This document shows, piece after piece, positions 8,357 to 16,458 of a DNA stretch of 64,000 nt. The DNA comes from Streptomyces pluripotens (GTDB taxonomy: Bacteria > Actinomycetota > Actinomycetes > Streptomycetales > Streptomycetaceae). Location: assembly GCF_000802245.2 (NCBI RefSeq), contig NZ_CP021080.1, forward strand, positions 744,001 through 808,000, in the 5' to 3' direction. Position numbers and translations under genes: made by a program. Each line of letters opens with the position of its first letter. The stretch's first letter is position 1. The notes beneath the pieces were generated by a model. The model did no database searches. It was not told the origin of the DNA and saw nothing but the letters and a program-made list of their open reading frames with translations.

Positions 8357-9546
8357 TGTTCCAGGACGATCAGCAGTTCTGGTTCGAGACCCTGCGTAAT
8401 CTCGGCCTGGCCGTCTACGGAGGCTCGGACGTCGGTGAAGTCGTCGCAACCGCCTCCCACGTCGCCTCCGGCGACTACGACGGCTGGCACGACGCCTGGC
8501 TGTCCACCGCCAAACGTCTGGAGGCCGAAGCTCGCGCAAGCCACCCCGTCAGCGCGCGGGACGGGCTGCTGCGGGCTTCCACCTACTACCGGGCGGCCGA
8601 GTTCTTCCTCCATGGCAACCCCCACGACCCGCGCATCGACCACGCCTACCAGCACGGTGTCGCCTGTTTCCGCGATGCCGTCGCCCACCTCCCGGGTATC
8701 ACTCCCGTGCAGATCCCCTACGAGGACGCCGTATTGCACGGCTACTTCTACCGGGCGGCAGGCGAGGGCCAGCAGCCGACGCTGGTGATGCACAACGGAT
8801 TCGACGGCGCCGCCGAAGAGCTGCACTTCCTCGGCGCCGGCGGCGGACAGGAACGCGGCTACCACGTCCTGACCTTCGACGGCCCCGGGCAGCCCGCGGC
8901 CATCCACCGGAACGGGCTGATCTTTCGACCGGACTGGGAAAACGTGGTCGGCCCCGTCCTGGACTTCCTCACCCAGCACCCGGGCGTCGACCCCGCCCGC
9001 ATCGCGCTGCTCGGCGTCAGCCTCGGCGGCTATCTGGCGCCTCGCGCGGCAGCCTATGAACGGCGCCTCGCAGCTGTCATCGCCCTCGACGGTGTCTTCG
9101 ACGCCGTCTCCGCCCTGACCGCACACCTCCCGCTGCCGCACGACGAGGTGGTTCGGCGCGCGGCAGCCGAGCACGACGGGGAACTGGACCACATCATCGC
9201 CGACGCCCGTGCGCAGAGCCCCACCTTGCGCTGGGCCTGCGACCATGGCCGCTACGTCACGGGAACCTCGACCGACAGGGCCTTCCTGGCCGAGTACGCC
9301 CGCTACAACTTCTACGACGGAAGCGCGGAGAAGATCTCCTGCCCCGTCCTGGTATGCGAAGCAGCCGCCGACCTGTTCTACTCCGCCACCGAAGAGCCCG
9401 ATCCGCGCAAGCTGTACCAGCACCTCACCGCACCGAAGAAGCTCCTGACCTTCACCGAGGAGGAAGGCGGCGACGCGCACTGCCACCCCGGTGCTCTTCG
9501 CTTGGCGGTGGCGCGCATCTTCGACTGGCTCGACGACACGATCTGA
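8344..9546 (+). CDS. Alpha/beta hydrolase (acylaminoacyl-peptidase/FrsA-like)
   Basis: A 400-aa serine hydrolase with a long N-terminal helical lid (about 1-125) before the alpha/beta core. The nucleophile elbow is GVSLGGY (about residues 221-227). An acid (DLFYS region) and a C-terminal His (AHCHPGA) complete the triad. The lid plus core layout resembles 2,6-dihydroxypseudooxynicotine-type and other C-C or ester hydrolases. It overlaps the NmrA gene and is the last gene of the TetR-controlled operon, so it probably works on the same compound. The substrate is unknown. Confidence 0.85.
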   Translation: MQQLMFQDDQQFWFETLRNLGLAVYGGSDVGEVVATASHVASGDYDGWHDAWLSTAKRLEAEARASHPVSARDGLLRASTYYRAAEFFLHGNPHDPRIDHAYQHGVACFRDAVAHLPGITPVQIPYEDAVLHGYFYRAAGEGQQPTLVMHNGFDGAAEELHFLGAGGGQERGYHVLTFDGPGQPAAIHRNGLIFRPDWENVVGPVLDFLTQHPGVDPARIALLGVSLGGYLAPRAAAYERRLAAVIALDGVFDAVSALTAHLPLPHDEVVRRAAAEHDGELDHIIADARAQSPTLRWACDHGRYVTGTSTDRAFLAEYARYNFYDGSAEKISCPVLVCEAAADLFYSATEEPDPRKLYQHLTAPKKLLTFTEEEGGDAHCHPGALRLAVARIFDWLDDTI

Positions 9547-9798
9547 CGCCTGGATCTTCCGCCCCTTGTTCAGGGTGTCGCCCCCGATACCCGGTCTCCT
9601 GACGCGCGACCACACCGAAGGCCTGACACACTCACGGCCCGGGCGAGGCAGACCCGGAATTCGAGGTGCACCGAAGCGGCCTTAAGGGCTCGCTTAGGTC
9701 CACACCAGCGGAGGAGACAGCTCTGCACTCCGCACCGCTGGGGCACTTGGGCCACCGACGCCTCAACTCACTCACACCCAAGGCAGTCCGGCCCGGCG

Positions 9799-10146
9799 TC
9801 ATAGGTGGTGACTCCGGGCCAGGCTGCTTTCGACTGCACGGGCCCGGGGCCATCCGTGCTCGCCGTCCTCCATCTCATCGTCGCTGTGCGGGTCGCGCAG
9901 CTGCCGCAGTCCCGGAGCCGGCGGCCGGGTGAAGGCATAGCGGCCCAGGAGGTTGATGTGGTCGTACTGGAGCGGAGAGAGGCGAGCAAGCAGCTCATCG
10001 GTGACAGGGAAGCCGTCGACAGCCAACTACTTGACGGCGGCGCCGATAGAGAGGCTGTTGAACAACACCACAGCGTGCAGGGCCAGACCGAGCGCGCCAC
10101 GCTGGTTCTCCATACCCTCACGATAGTGCTGGCGCAGTTCGCCGCG
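9799..10146 (-). pseudogene. Tn3-family transposase C-terminal remnant with in-frame stop
   Basis: The last ~115 residues of a Tn3-type TnpA are recognisable: LRQHYREGMENQRGALGLALHAVVLFNSLS, then LLARLSPLQYDHINLLGRYAF near the C-terminus. A TAG at 10027-10029 interrupts the frame between the two blocks. The catalytic DDE part is missing upstream. No Tn3 inverted repeat was identified. Non-functional. Confidence 0.7.
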
Positions 10147-10382
10147 CTGCCCTCGGGCTGGACGGGGCTCACGATCGTGCGCAGTGCTCGCCGAGGGATG
10201 CGCCGAGGACGGCGAACACCTCCTCACACGCTTTCACCACACCGCGGGAGAAGTACTTGTACCGGGTGGTGAAAGCGCCGAGGTATCGCGCTCGCGCACC
10301 AGTGCGGGGCACGTCCCGCGAGGTGGTGTAAACGATCACGCGTTTCGCCCTCCGATACCCGGCTCACGATGATCTCCCCGTT

Positions 10383-10750
10383 GGCGGCCTGGTTGCCGTG
10401 GACGGCACCACCCTGCCCGCCCCCGACGAGAAGGCGGTGGCCCGGCGCTACCGCAAGCACATCGGGAAGGTCCGCACCTTCGACTAGCCCCTGGTGCGCC
10501 TGGTTGCCATCGTGGAATGCGGGACACGCGCTGCGCTGGACGAGGTCTTGGCCCCAACGATGTCACTGAACTCGCCTACGCCCGCCGCCTGCTGGGGTGT
10601 CTGGACTCCTCGGTGCTGCTACTGGCGGACGCCTCCTACGACGCCTTCGACCTCCTACAGGCCGTCGCGGACACCCAGACCCGCTTCGTGCTGCGGTCCA
10701 CCAGGAAACGTATGCCGACCGTGCGCCGCGCGCTGTCCGACGGCTCCTAG
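10383..10750 (+). pseudogene. IS4-type transposase remnant, stop plus frameshift
   Basis: Begins in frame at GGLVAVDGTTLPAPDEKAV, which carries the first catalytic Asp of IS4-like DDE transposases. It meets a TAG at 10485-10487, resumes as LVRLVAIVECGTRAALDEV, and then changes frame into ARRLLGCLDSSVLLLADASYDAFDLLQAV (second Asp region). Both ends are missing. A decayed fragment. Confidence 0.65.
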
Positions 10751-10789
10751 TGATCCGAAACGGTTTGGGTTCTGGGTCGTTGGGCGGGT

Positions 10790-11070
10790 GTGATCGATCT
10801 GGTGGGGGACGCACGACATCTGTCGCCGTCGTCGCAGGAGGCCCTTCGGCTAAAGGCGGTGGCCGCGTTGGTGGCAGGGCGGGACCGTGAGGACGTGGCT
10901 GCAGTCTTCGGGGTGTCGCTGAAGGCGGTCGACGATGGGTGGGCGCAGTGGCGGACCGGCGGGCGACGCGCTGGTGATGCGTCCTCGTGGCAAGCCAGTC
11001 GGGCTGCACCAGGTACTCGGAGCGCGGCCAGCGTCTGGTGGAAGCCGGGCGATGCCACCCGCGCCGGCGT
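10790..11070 (+). pseudogene. IS630-family transposase N-terminal remnant
   Basis: The start RHLSPSSQEALRLKAVAALVAGRDREDVAAVFGVSLKAVDD is the helix-turn-helix domain of actinobacterial IS630 transposases. A frameshift near 10930 moves the match to the frame reading GDALVMRPRGKPVGLHQVLG. The DDE domain does not follow. From here to the SDR gene (11299) nothing else is supported. Together with the preceding two entries this is a transposase graveyard at the edge of the NRPS cluster. Confidence 0.65.
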
Positions 11071-11298
11071 CCTGCCGCTCTGCGGCAACGAGCGTTGGTC
11101 CGCTCCGCGCACATCCGAACCCCTCGCATCAGCGCGATGCCGTGCTCGGTTGCGATCAGGGCCAGCTTGCCGAGCGGATCAGTCGCGGTGTGGCTGATGC
11201 GGGCGCTGACTCCTGCGCTGGCGGCGTGCTGGGGCAGCGGCGCACAACCTGAAGTGGGATGTACGCAAAACCTTGCAGCGTTCTGGGTCGTCAACGGG

Positions 11299-12129
11299 TC
11301 AGCGAGCGGAGAACCCTCCATCCACAGTGATCACAGCCCCGGTCACCTGTCGGCTCTCGTTGGAGGCCAGCCAGAGTGCTGAGTCGGCGACGTCCTCGGG
11401 TTCGATCAGGGCATTCATGGGCTGGTCGCGCATGAAGATTTGTTCGTGCTCGTCAACGGGTACGTCCAGGGAGCGGGCAATCTCGGCCAGCATGCGGCCC
11501 TCGACATGGGGGGCGTCGCGGACGGAGCCGGGGCACAGGGCGTTGACGCGGACCTTGTGGGGTCCGTAGTCCAGGGCGGCGGCTTTGGTGAGGCCGACGA
11601 GTCCGTGCTTGGCGGCGACGTATCCGGCGAAGTGACGGTAGCCGACCAGGCCCGCTGTCGAGGCAATGTTGATGATGCTTCCCGTTTTGCGCTGGGCCAT
11701 GAGTCTGCCGGCACAGCGGATCAGCCGCCAGGCTCCGGAGAGGTCGATGTCGAGCATGAGCTGCCACTCGTCCTCTTCGATCTCGTGGGTGGCCTTGCCC
11801 GAGGGTGCGGCGATGCCGGCGTTGTTGACGAGGACGTCAAGGTGCCCGAACCGGGCTGCCGCGGCGTTCACGGCCTCCTGAACTTGGTCGAGGTGTCGTA
11901 CGTCTGTGTGGTGGACGAGTACGGCGGCTCCTTCCTCGCGGCACAGATCTGCGGTGTGGTCGAGCTGGCTGGCCGACCCCAGGGGATAGGGCACGCCGGG
12001 GAGGCTCTCAGCGATGTCAAGGAGGGCGAGGTCGGCGCCTTCCCTGGCGAAGGCCATGGCAGTTGCGCGGCCAAGGCCTCGGGCGGCGCCGGTAATCAGA
12101 GCGGTCTTGCCGTCGAGTCGGCCGGTCAT
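11299..12129 (-). CDS. SDR family NAD(P)-dependent oxidoreductase
   Basis: A 276-aa classical short-chain dehydrogenase: TGAARGLGRATA cofactor motif (about 14-25), NNAG near residue 103, catalytic Ser in NIASTAG and YVAAK (Tyr/Lys) near 168-172. The long insert after the second strand (LPGVPYPLGSASQLDHTADLC) matches the subgroup annotated as mycofactocin-coupled SDRs, whose nicotinamide is not freely exchanged; that subgroup assignment is from pattern memory. Its ATG overlaps the TEII stop by 4 bases and it is the last gene of the NRPS operon. It could oxidise or reduce a precursor or a finished peptide hydroxyl/carbonyl group. Confidence 0.88.
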   Translation of the reverse strand: MTGRLDGKTALITGAARGLGRATAMAFAREGADLALLDIAESLPGVPYPLGSASQLDHTADLCREEGAAVLVHHTDVRHLDQVQEAVNAAAARFGHLDVLVNNAGIAAPSGKATHEIEEDEWQLMLDIDLSGAWRLIRCAGRLMAQRKTGSIINIASTAGLVGYRHFAGYVAAKHGLVGLTKAAALDYGPHKVRVNALCPGSVRDAPHVEGRMLAEIARSLDVPVDEHEQIFMRDQPMNALIEPEDVADSALWLASNESRQVTGAVITVDGGFSAR

Positions 12130-12854
12130 CGCGGGGTTGCTCCGAGGTCGGGTGCGTCGTCCAGTTCGGCGGCGATGAGGCGGAGAACGCCAGGGCCGTG
12201 ATCGGTGAGGTACATGTGTCCGCCGGGGAGTTCAGCGGTGGTAAAGGCTGCAGTGGTGACGGCGGCCCACTGCGCGGTCTGGGCTGCGTCGACGAGTTCG
12301 TCGTCGGTTCCCCGCAGTGCGGTGATCGGTGTCTTCAGAGGCGTGTCGGTGGAGGGCCGGTAGTTCTCGTGCATCTCGACGTCGGCCCGCAGGACGGGCA
12401 GGAGGAGTTCGAGCATCTCGGGGTTCTGCATCGCGTCGTGGGCGTAGCCGGCGAAGCCGCGGACGCGGGTGAGGAACTCCTCGTCGCTGAGTCCGGTGGC
12501 CCTGTTGGCACGTGGCTTCCAGGGCCCGGCTGAGCCGCTGACGACCAGGCGCTCCAAGGGGACGGGTCCTCGGTCGGCGATTAGGTGGGCGAGTTCGTAG
12601 GCGAGGACCGCTCCGAGACTGTGGCCAAAGACGACGGCGCGTGCGGCGGTTTCCAGTTCGGCCGTGATCCGGTCCCAGGCCTCCTCCACGGCGGCGGAGG
12701 CATCCGTGATGGGGTCGTCGAGGAAGCGTTCTTCGCGGCCGGGGAGTTGGACAGCGGTGATGCGGATGCCCTCTGGTGCGTCCTTTTGCCACTTCTTGAA
12801 GAAGGAGGCGCCTGCTCCGGCGAAGGGCAGACAGATCAGTGCAGTCGGCTGCAT
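12126..12854 (-). CDS. Type II thioesterase
   Basis: A 242-aa stand-alone editing thioesterase of NRPS systems that hydrolyses misprimed acyl or aminoacyl groups from carrier-protein arms. It has the family start LICLPFAGAGASFFKKW, the nucleophile motif GHSLGAVLAYELAH (about 79-92), the Asp in ITALRGTDDELV and the C-terminal His in LPGGHMYL. Length is typical. It lies 51 bp after the P450 and overlaps the SDR by 4 bp inside the cluster operon. Confidence 0.93.
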   Translation of the reverse strand: MQPTALICLPFAGAGASFFKKWQKDAPEGIRITAVQLPGREERFLDDPITDASAAVEEAWDRITAELETAARAVVFGHSLGAVLAYELAHLIADRGPVPLERLVVSGSAGPWKPRANRATGLSDEEFLTRVRGFAGYAHDAMQNPEMLELLLPVLRADVEMHENYRPSTDTPLKTPITALRGTDDELVDAAQTAQWAAVTTAAFTTAELPGGHMYLTDHGPGVLRLIAAELDDAPDLGATPR

Positions 12855-12905
12855 GTGGGGCGCTCTTTCGGTTCGGGGTGTTCGGCGGTCGGAGGACAGG
12901 TGGTG

Positions 12906-14051
12906 TCAGGGCTGGGGCGGTGTTGCCGCGGCGGGCGCCTGAAGGTCGAGGACGAGTCTGTCGAAGCCGCGGAAGGTCTTGTTGACGCGCCAGTTCACGT
13001 CGCTGACCGTGGCGTTGGCGAAGCGGCGGGCGAACAGGGTGAGGAGTTTTGCGACGGTCAGCCGGGCGAGCGGGGCGCCGACGCAGTAGTGCATGCCGAA
13101 TCCGAAAGCGATGTGGTCGGAGGGGTGCTGGCCGGTTCCCTGTCCCAACGGGGTGGTGGGGGCGGAGTGGTCGAAGAGGTCACGGCCGGTGAGGGAGACG
13201 AGGACAACGTCGTCCTTGGCGATCGAGTGCCCGGCCAGGGTCGTGTCCTGGGTGGCGAGGCGGGCGACGTGCCCGAGGGGGGCATAGAGGTCGAGGACGC
13301 GTTCGACGACGGCCTTGGCGGGTTCGTCGTCGGTTGCGGCCGCGATAGTGTGGGTCAGGTTGTTGCCGAGCATGTGCCACAGGGCGAGGCCGATCATGCC
13401 AGCGGTGGTCTCCAGGCCGCCGAACATCACCATGGACGAGGTCGCGAGCCGGTCCCACTCACTGCCCTGGGCCTTGTTCCAGATGGACTCGCCGTCCTCG
13501 TCGGGTGCGTTCTTGATGAAGTCGGCCATCTCGTGCAGCGAGGCCTGTGCGGCGCGTGCGTAGTCGGGCCGGTAGGAGACGGCGAGGAAGTCGGCGAGGG
13601 GCCGGGCCCAGGCGTGGAGGAGGTCGCCCTGGTCGGCGGGGAGTCCCAGCAGCAGGGCGATGGTGCGTGCGGAGATGTTGTCCGCGAGGTCGGGCATGGC
13701 GTCGTGCCGCTCGGAGCGGGCGAACTTGTCCAGTTCCTCTTCGAGGATGATGTGGATGGTCTCTTCGAGCCGGCGGATGCGGCGGGGGGAGAACATGGGC
13801 TGGATGGCCCGGCGGGCCTCGGTGTGCTTCGTGCCGTCGAGGAGGACGAACCAGCGGCGCATGGTCTCGATGAGGTGAGCGCACTCTTCGTGCATGTCCG
13901 CGGGAAGGTAGCTGAGGTTGACGGCGTCCAGGGTCTCGGAGGACAGGCGCGGGTCCTGGAGGGCGGCCTGTACCTCGTTGCGGCCCCAGACGACCCAGCA
14001 GCCGAGGTCCTCGTAGTAGCGGACCTGTGAGGTCGGTTCGTGGGTGGTCAC
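12906..14051 (-). CDS. Cytochrome P450 with altered ExxR motif
   Basis: A 381-aa bacterial class I P450. The haem loop FGFGMHYCVGAPLAR (about 320-334) carries the Cys ligand, and the I-helix reads FGGLETTAG (about 230). The K-helix segment that is normally V-E-E-L-L-R-Y reads V-E-R-V-L-D-L here, so the invariant Glu and Arg of ExxR are replaced by Arg and Asp at those positions by my alignment. The N-terminus is somewhat short. The gene overlaps the MFS gene by ATGA. A tailoring oxidation of a peptidyl or amino-acid substrate is likely; whether it is fully catalytic despite the changed ExxR is open. Confidence 0.88.
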   Translation of the reverse strand: MTTHEPTSQVRYYEDLGCWVVWGRNEVQAALQDPRLSSETLDAVNLSYLPADMHEECAHLIETMRRWFVLLDGTKHTEARRAIQPMFSPRRIRRLEETIHIILEEELDKFARSERHDAMPDLADNISARTIALLLGLPADQGDLLHAWARPLADFLAVSYRPDYARAAQASLHEMADFIKNAPDEDGESIWNKAQGSEWDRLATSSMVMFGGLETTAGMIGLALWHMLGNNLTHTIAAATDDEPAKAVVERVLDLYAPLGHVARLATQDTTLAGHSIAKDDVVLVSLTGRDLFDHSAPTTPLGQGTGQHPSDHIAFGFGMHYCVGAPLARLTVAKLLTLFARRFANATVSDVNWRVNKTFRGFDRLVLDLQAPAAATPPQP

Positions 14052-15358
14052 GCGGGTTCCTTCTCATGGGTGTCGGGGCCGGGCTCGGGCCGGACTGTTG
14101 CGGGCAGGTCGCGCTGGGATCGCATGGGGCCCAGGGCGAGGACGAGGCCGCAGGGAGCGAGAACAGCGGTCATGATCCACATGGCGGGCCGGGGGCCGAC
14201 CGCATCGCCGAGGAAGCCGCCGATCAGTGCGCCGACCGGGATGGTGCTGTGGTTGATGACCATCGTGGTGGCGACGACACGGCCGAGGATGCGCGGCGGG
14301 CAGTAGGTCTGGCGGAAGGAAGCCAGGACCACGTTGCAGGTGACGATGCCGAAGCCGAGGACGAAGGTGCCCACGGCGAAGAACGCCAGGCCCGCGCCGG
14401 ATGCCGTCAGGGGGAGCAGCAGGGCGAAGGGCCCGGTGAGCAGTTGGGCGGCGAGCATGCCGCGTGCGGTGCCGAAGCGCCGTCCGATGGCGGGTGCCGC
14501 GGAGGCTCCGACGATGCCGCCGATGCTGCCAGCGGTCAGGAGCACGCCGACGGTCGCGGTGTTCGCGCCGACGGTGCGGACCAGGAAGACGACCTGGACG
14601 GCCTGGTATCCCAGGAGCGCGAAGTTGACCAGAGCGCCGTAGGTGACGATGGGCCGCAGGTAGCGGTCGCCGAACACGAACCTCAGACCTTCGGCGATCT
14701 GCCGGCCCAAGGGCACGGGTTGATCGGGCCGTTCCGGCTCGGTCTCCTTGGCCTTGATACCGGCGAGGCAGAGCGCGGACAGGATGAAGGTGACAGCGTC
14801 GAGGAGGAGACCGGTAACGGCACCGAAGACCTGGCTGATCAGGCCGGCCAGGCCCTTGCCGACCACGTCGGTGGCGGATTCGCTGGCGCTGATGCGCGCG
14901 TTGCCCTCTTGGAGGTCCGCGTCGGTGAGCACGGTCGGCAGGTAACTGTGCACGGCGGTGCGGACGAAGACCGCAGCGATGCCGCAGACCAGCACGACAG
15001 CGAGGAGGTGGGTGAAGGTGAGCACGTCGAGCCAGGCCGCGACCGGGACGGTGGCGTAGAGGATGGCGGAGACGACGGCGCAGGCGATGAGCAGGGGACG
15101 GCGCCGCATCCGGTCCACCCATGCTCCGGCGGGCAGGCCGATCAGAAGCCAGGGCAACCAGACCGCGGCGGTGAGCACCCCCACGGCGGTGGCGCTGGTG
15201 TCGAGGGTGACAACAGCTACCAGGGGGACGGCCACCGCGGTGACACTGTTGCCGATGCCGCGTGCGGTCTCGCCGATCCACAGAAGCCTGAAGTCCCGCT
15301 GGCCGAGGACTCCCCACTTTCTGCTCGGGCTGGTGCCGGCGGCGTTCTTCGTCTCCAC
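14048..15358 (-). CDS. MFS transporter (product exporter)
   Basis: A 436-aa major facilitator protein with about 12 hydrophobic segments, of the enterobactin-exporter/MFS_3-like type (N-terminal QRDFRLLWIGETARGIGNSVTAVAVPLVAV). The cytosolic loop motif appears as DRMRRRPLLIACAVVSA (about 75-91). Lies 15 bp downstream of the synthetase-like gene and overlaps the P450. It probably exports the peptide made by the cluster and confers self-resistance. Confidence 0.9.
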   Translation of the reverse strand: METKNAAGTSPSRKWGVLGQRDFRLLWIGETARGIGNSVTAVAVPLVAVVTLDTSATAVGVLTAAVWLPWLLIGLPAGAWVDRMRRRPLLIACAVVSAILYATVPVAAWLDVLTFTHLLAVVLVCGIAAVFVRTAVHSYLPTVLTDADLQEGNARISASESATDVVGKGLAGLISQVFGAVTGLLLDAVTFILSALCLAGIKAKETEPERPDQPVPLGRQIAEGLRFVFGDRYLRPIVTYGALVNFALLGYQAVQVVFLVRTVGANTATVGVLLTAGSIGGIVGASAAPAIGRRFGTARGMLAAQLLTGPFALLLPLTASGAGLAFFAVGTFVLGFGIVTCNVVLASFRQTYCPPRILGRVVATTMVINHSTIPVGALIGGFLGDAVGPRPAMWIMTAVLAPCGLVLALGPMRSQRDLPATVRPEPGPDTHEKEPA

Positions 15359-15373
15359 GCTGATGGCTTTCTG

Positions 15374-16432
15374 CTAGGGGCGGGTGACCGCGTCAGGGAA
15401 GGCGGGGTGCTCGTTGAGCCGGGACATGAGCGGGATGTCCCGGATGTCGTCGTGGGACAGGACCCACATCAGGAACCTCTCGATGCCCATGCCGAAGCCG
15501 GAGGTGACCATGGGCAGGTCCTTGCGCATGCGCACGTACCAGGCGTACTCCTGCTCGTTGACATCGTGCAGGGCCATCGACTTGCGCAGCAGTTCGATGT
15601 CCGAGTGGCGTTCGCCGCCTCCCACGATCTCGCCGAGTCCGAAGAACAGGTCGGCATTGCGGGCGGTGCGTCCGGCGTCGTCGCCGAAGGCCTGGTAGAA
15701 GGGCACGGCCAGCGAGTCGAAGTGGTCGACCCAGACGAAGTTGTCGACGCGCTGCATGATCAGGCGCTCCCCCTTGCGGGTGAGCGAGCGCCAGGATCCC
15801 TCGTCGCGGACGCAGCCGTCCACGTCACCCACGAGCCGCATGGCCTCATCGAAGGTGATCCGTTCGAAGGGGGCGCCCCGGGCGGCCATGTTTTCGACAT
15901 GGGCGGTGGTGCCGCGGAGTTGGGCGATACGGTCGCCGTGTTCGTCCAGGACCGCGGCGGCGAGCGTCTTCACGTAGCCGTCGACGTAACTGATCATGTC
16001 GTCGAGGCCGCCGGGTATCTCGGCTTCGCTGTGCGTGTACTGGTTGAGATGGGTCTCGTCCGGATTCTCGCCGCGGTAGGAGGGCAGGATGCTGTAGCAG
16101 CCGCCCGGCGCGAGCCGGCAGCCGTACTCCAGGGCGAACTGCATGCTGTCGGGCAGGAACGTATCCACGCCGAGAACGTTCACCGGCACGGGCTCGGAAT
16201 CGCTGCCGAAGGCGTTCGGGCAGGTCACAGTCCGGGTCGTGAGCGGGAAGGACAGATTCTTCAGGCCCTTGGAGCGTGCGTACTGTCCAGTGGTCCGCTC
16301 CACGACGTCGTAGAGGTCGGCAACCAGGCCGTACCACGGTGAGCGCAGGACCGTGACGAATGCATCGGGGGCGTTGCTGGAGTGGACGGAGGGGGGCTTC
16401 AGGAGGGCGAGGGACTGGGGCTGCTGCGACAT
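15374..16432 (-). CDS. Free-standing class II aaRS core, Asn/Asp-tRNA-synthetase-like
   Basis: A 352-aa protein that is essentially only the catalytic core of the class IIb Asp/Asn/Lys synthetases. Motif 2 is visible as SYRGENPDETHLNQYTHSEAE (about 155-175) and motif 3 as GFGMGIERFLMWVL (about 315-328). The N-terminal OB-fold anticodon-binding domain is absent, so it cannot read a tRNA anticodon in the usual way. The ATG at 16432 follows a GGGAGAG sequence; sequence upstream of it is antisense to the oxidase gene. Anticodon-less AsnRS paralogues are known to act as asparagine synthetases (archaeal AS-AR type, like AsnA). By inference this one activates a carboxylate as an adenylate and forms an amide, or another acyl bond, for the peptide. 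Confidence 0.85.
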   Translation of the reverse strand: MSQQPQSLALLKPPSVHSSNAPDAFVTVLRSPWYGLVADLYDVVERTTGQYARSKGLKNLSFPLTTRTVTCPNAFGSDSEPVPVNVLGVDTFLPDSMQFALEYGCRLAPGGCYSILPSYRGENPDETHLNQYTHSEAEIPGGLDDMISYVDGYVKTLAAAVLDEHGDRIAQLRGTTAHVENMAARGAPFERITFDEAMRLVGDVDGCVRDEGSWRSLTRKGERLIMQRVDNFVWVDHFDSLAVPFYQAFGDDAGRTARNADLFFGLGEIVGGGERHSDIELLRKSMALHDVNEQEYAWYVRMRKDLPMVTSGFGMGIERFLMWVLSHDDIRDIPLMSRLNEHPAFPDAVTRP

Positions 16433-16458
16433 GCGGGGTCTCTCCCGGGGCGTGGGCG

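Noticed and set aside
10177..10290. Minus-strand frame with an RYLGAFTTRYKYFSRGVVKACEE sequence upstream of the Tn3 remnant
   Set aside because: It does not match the part of TnpA expected there and has no start or neighbouring domain.
11080..11290. Minus-strand stretch with an ATDPLGKLALIATEHGIALM sequence recalling a LysR effector-domain end
   Set aside because: The match is short, surrounded by decayed transposase sequence, and no HTH or start is present.
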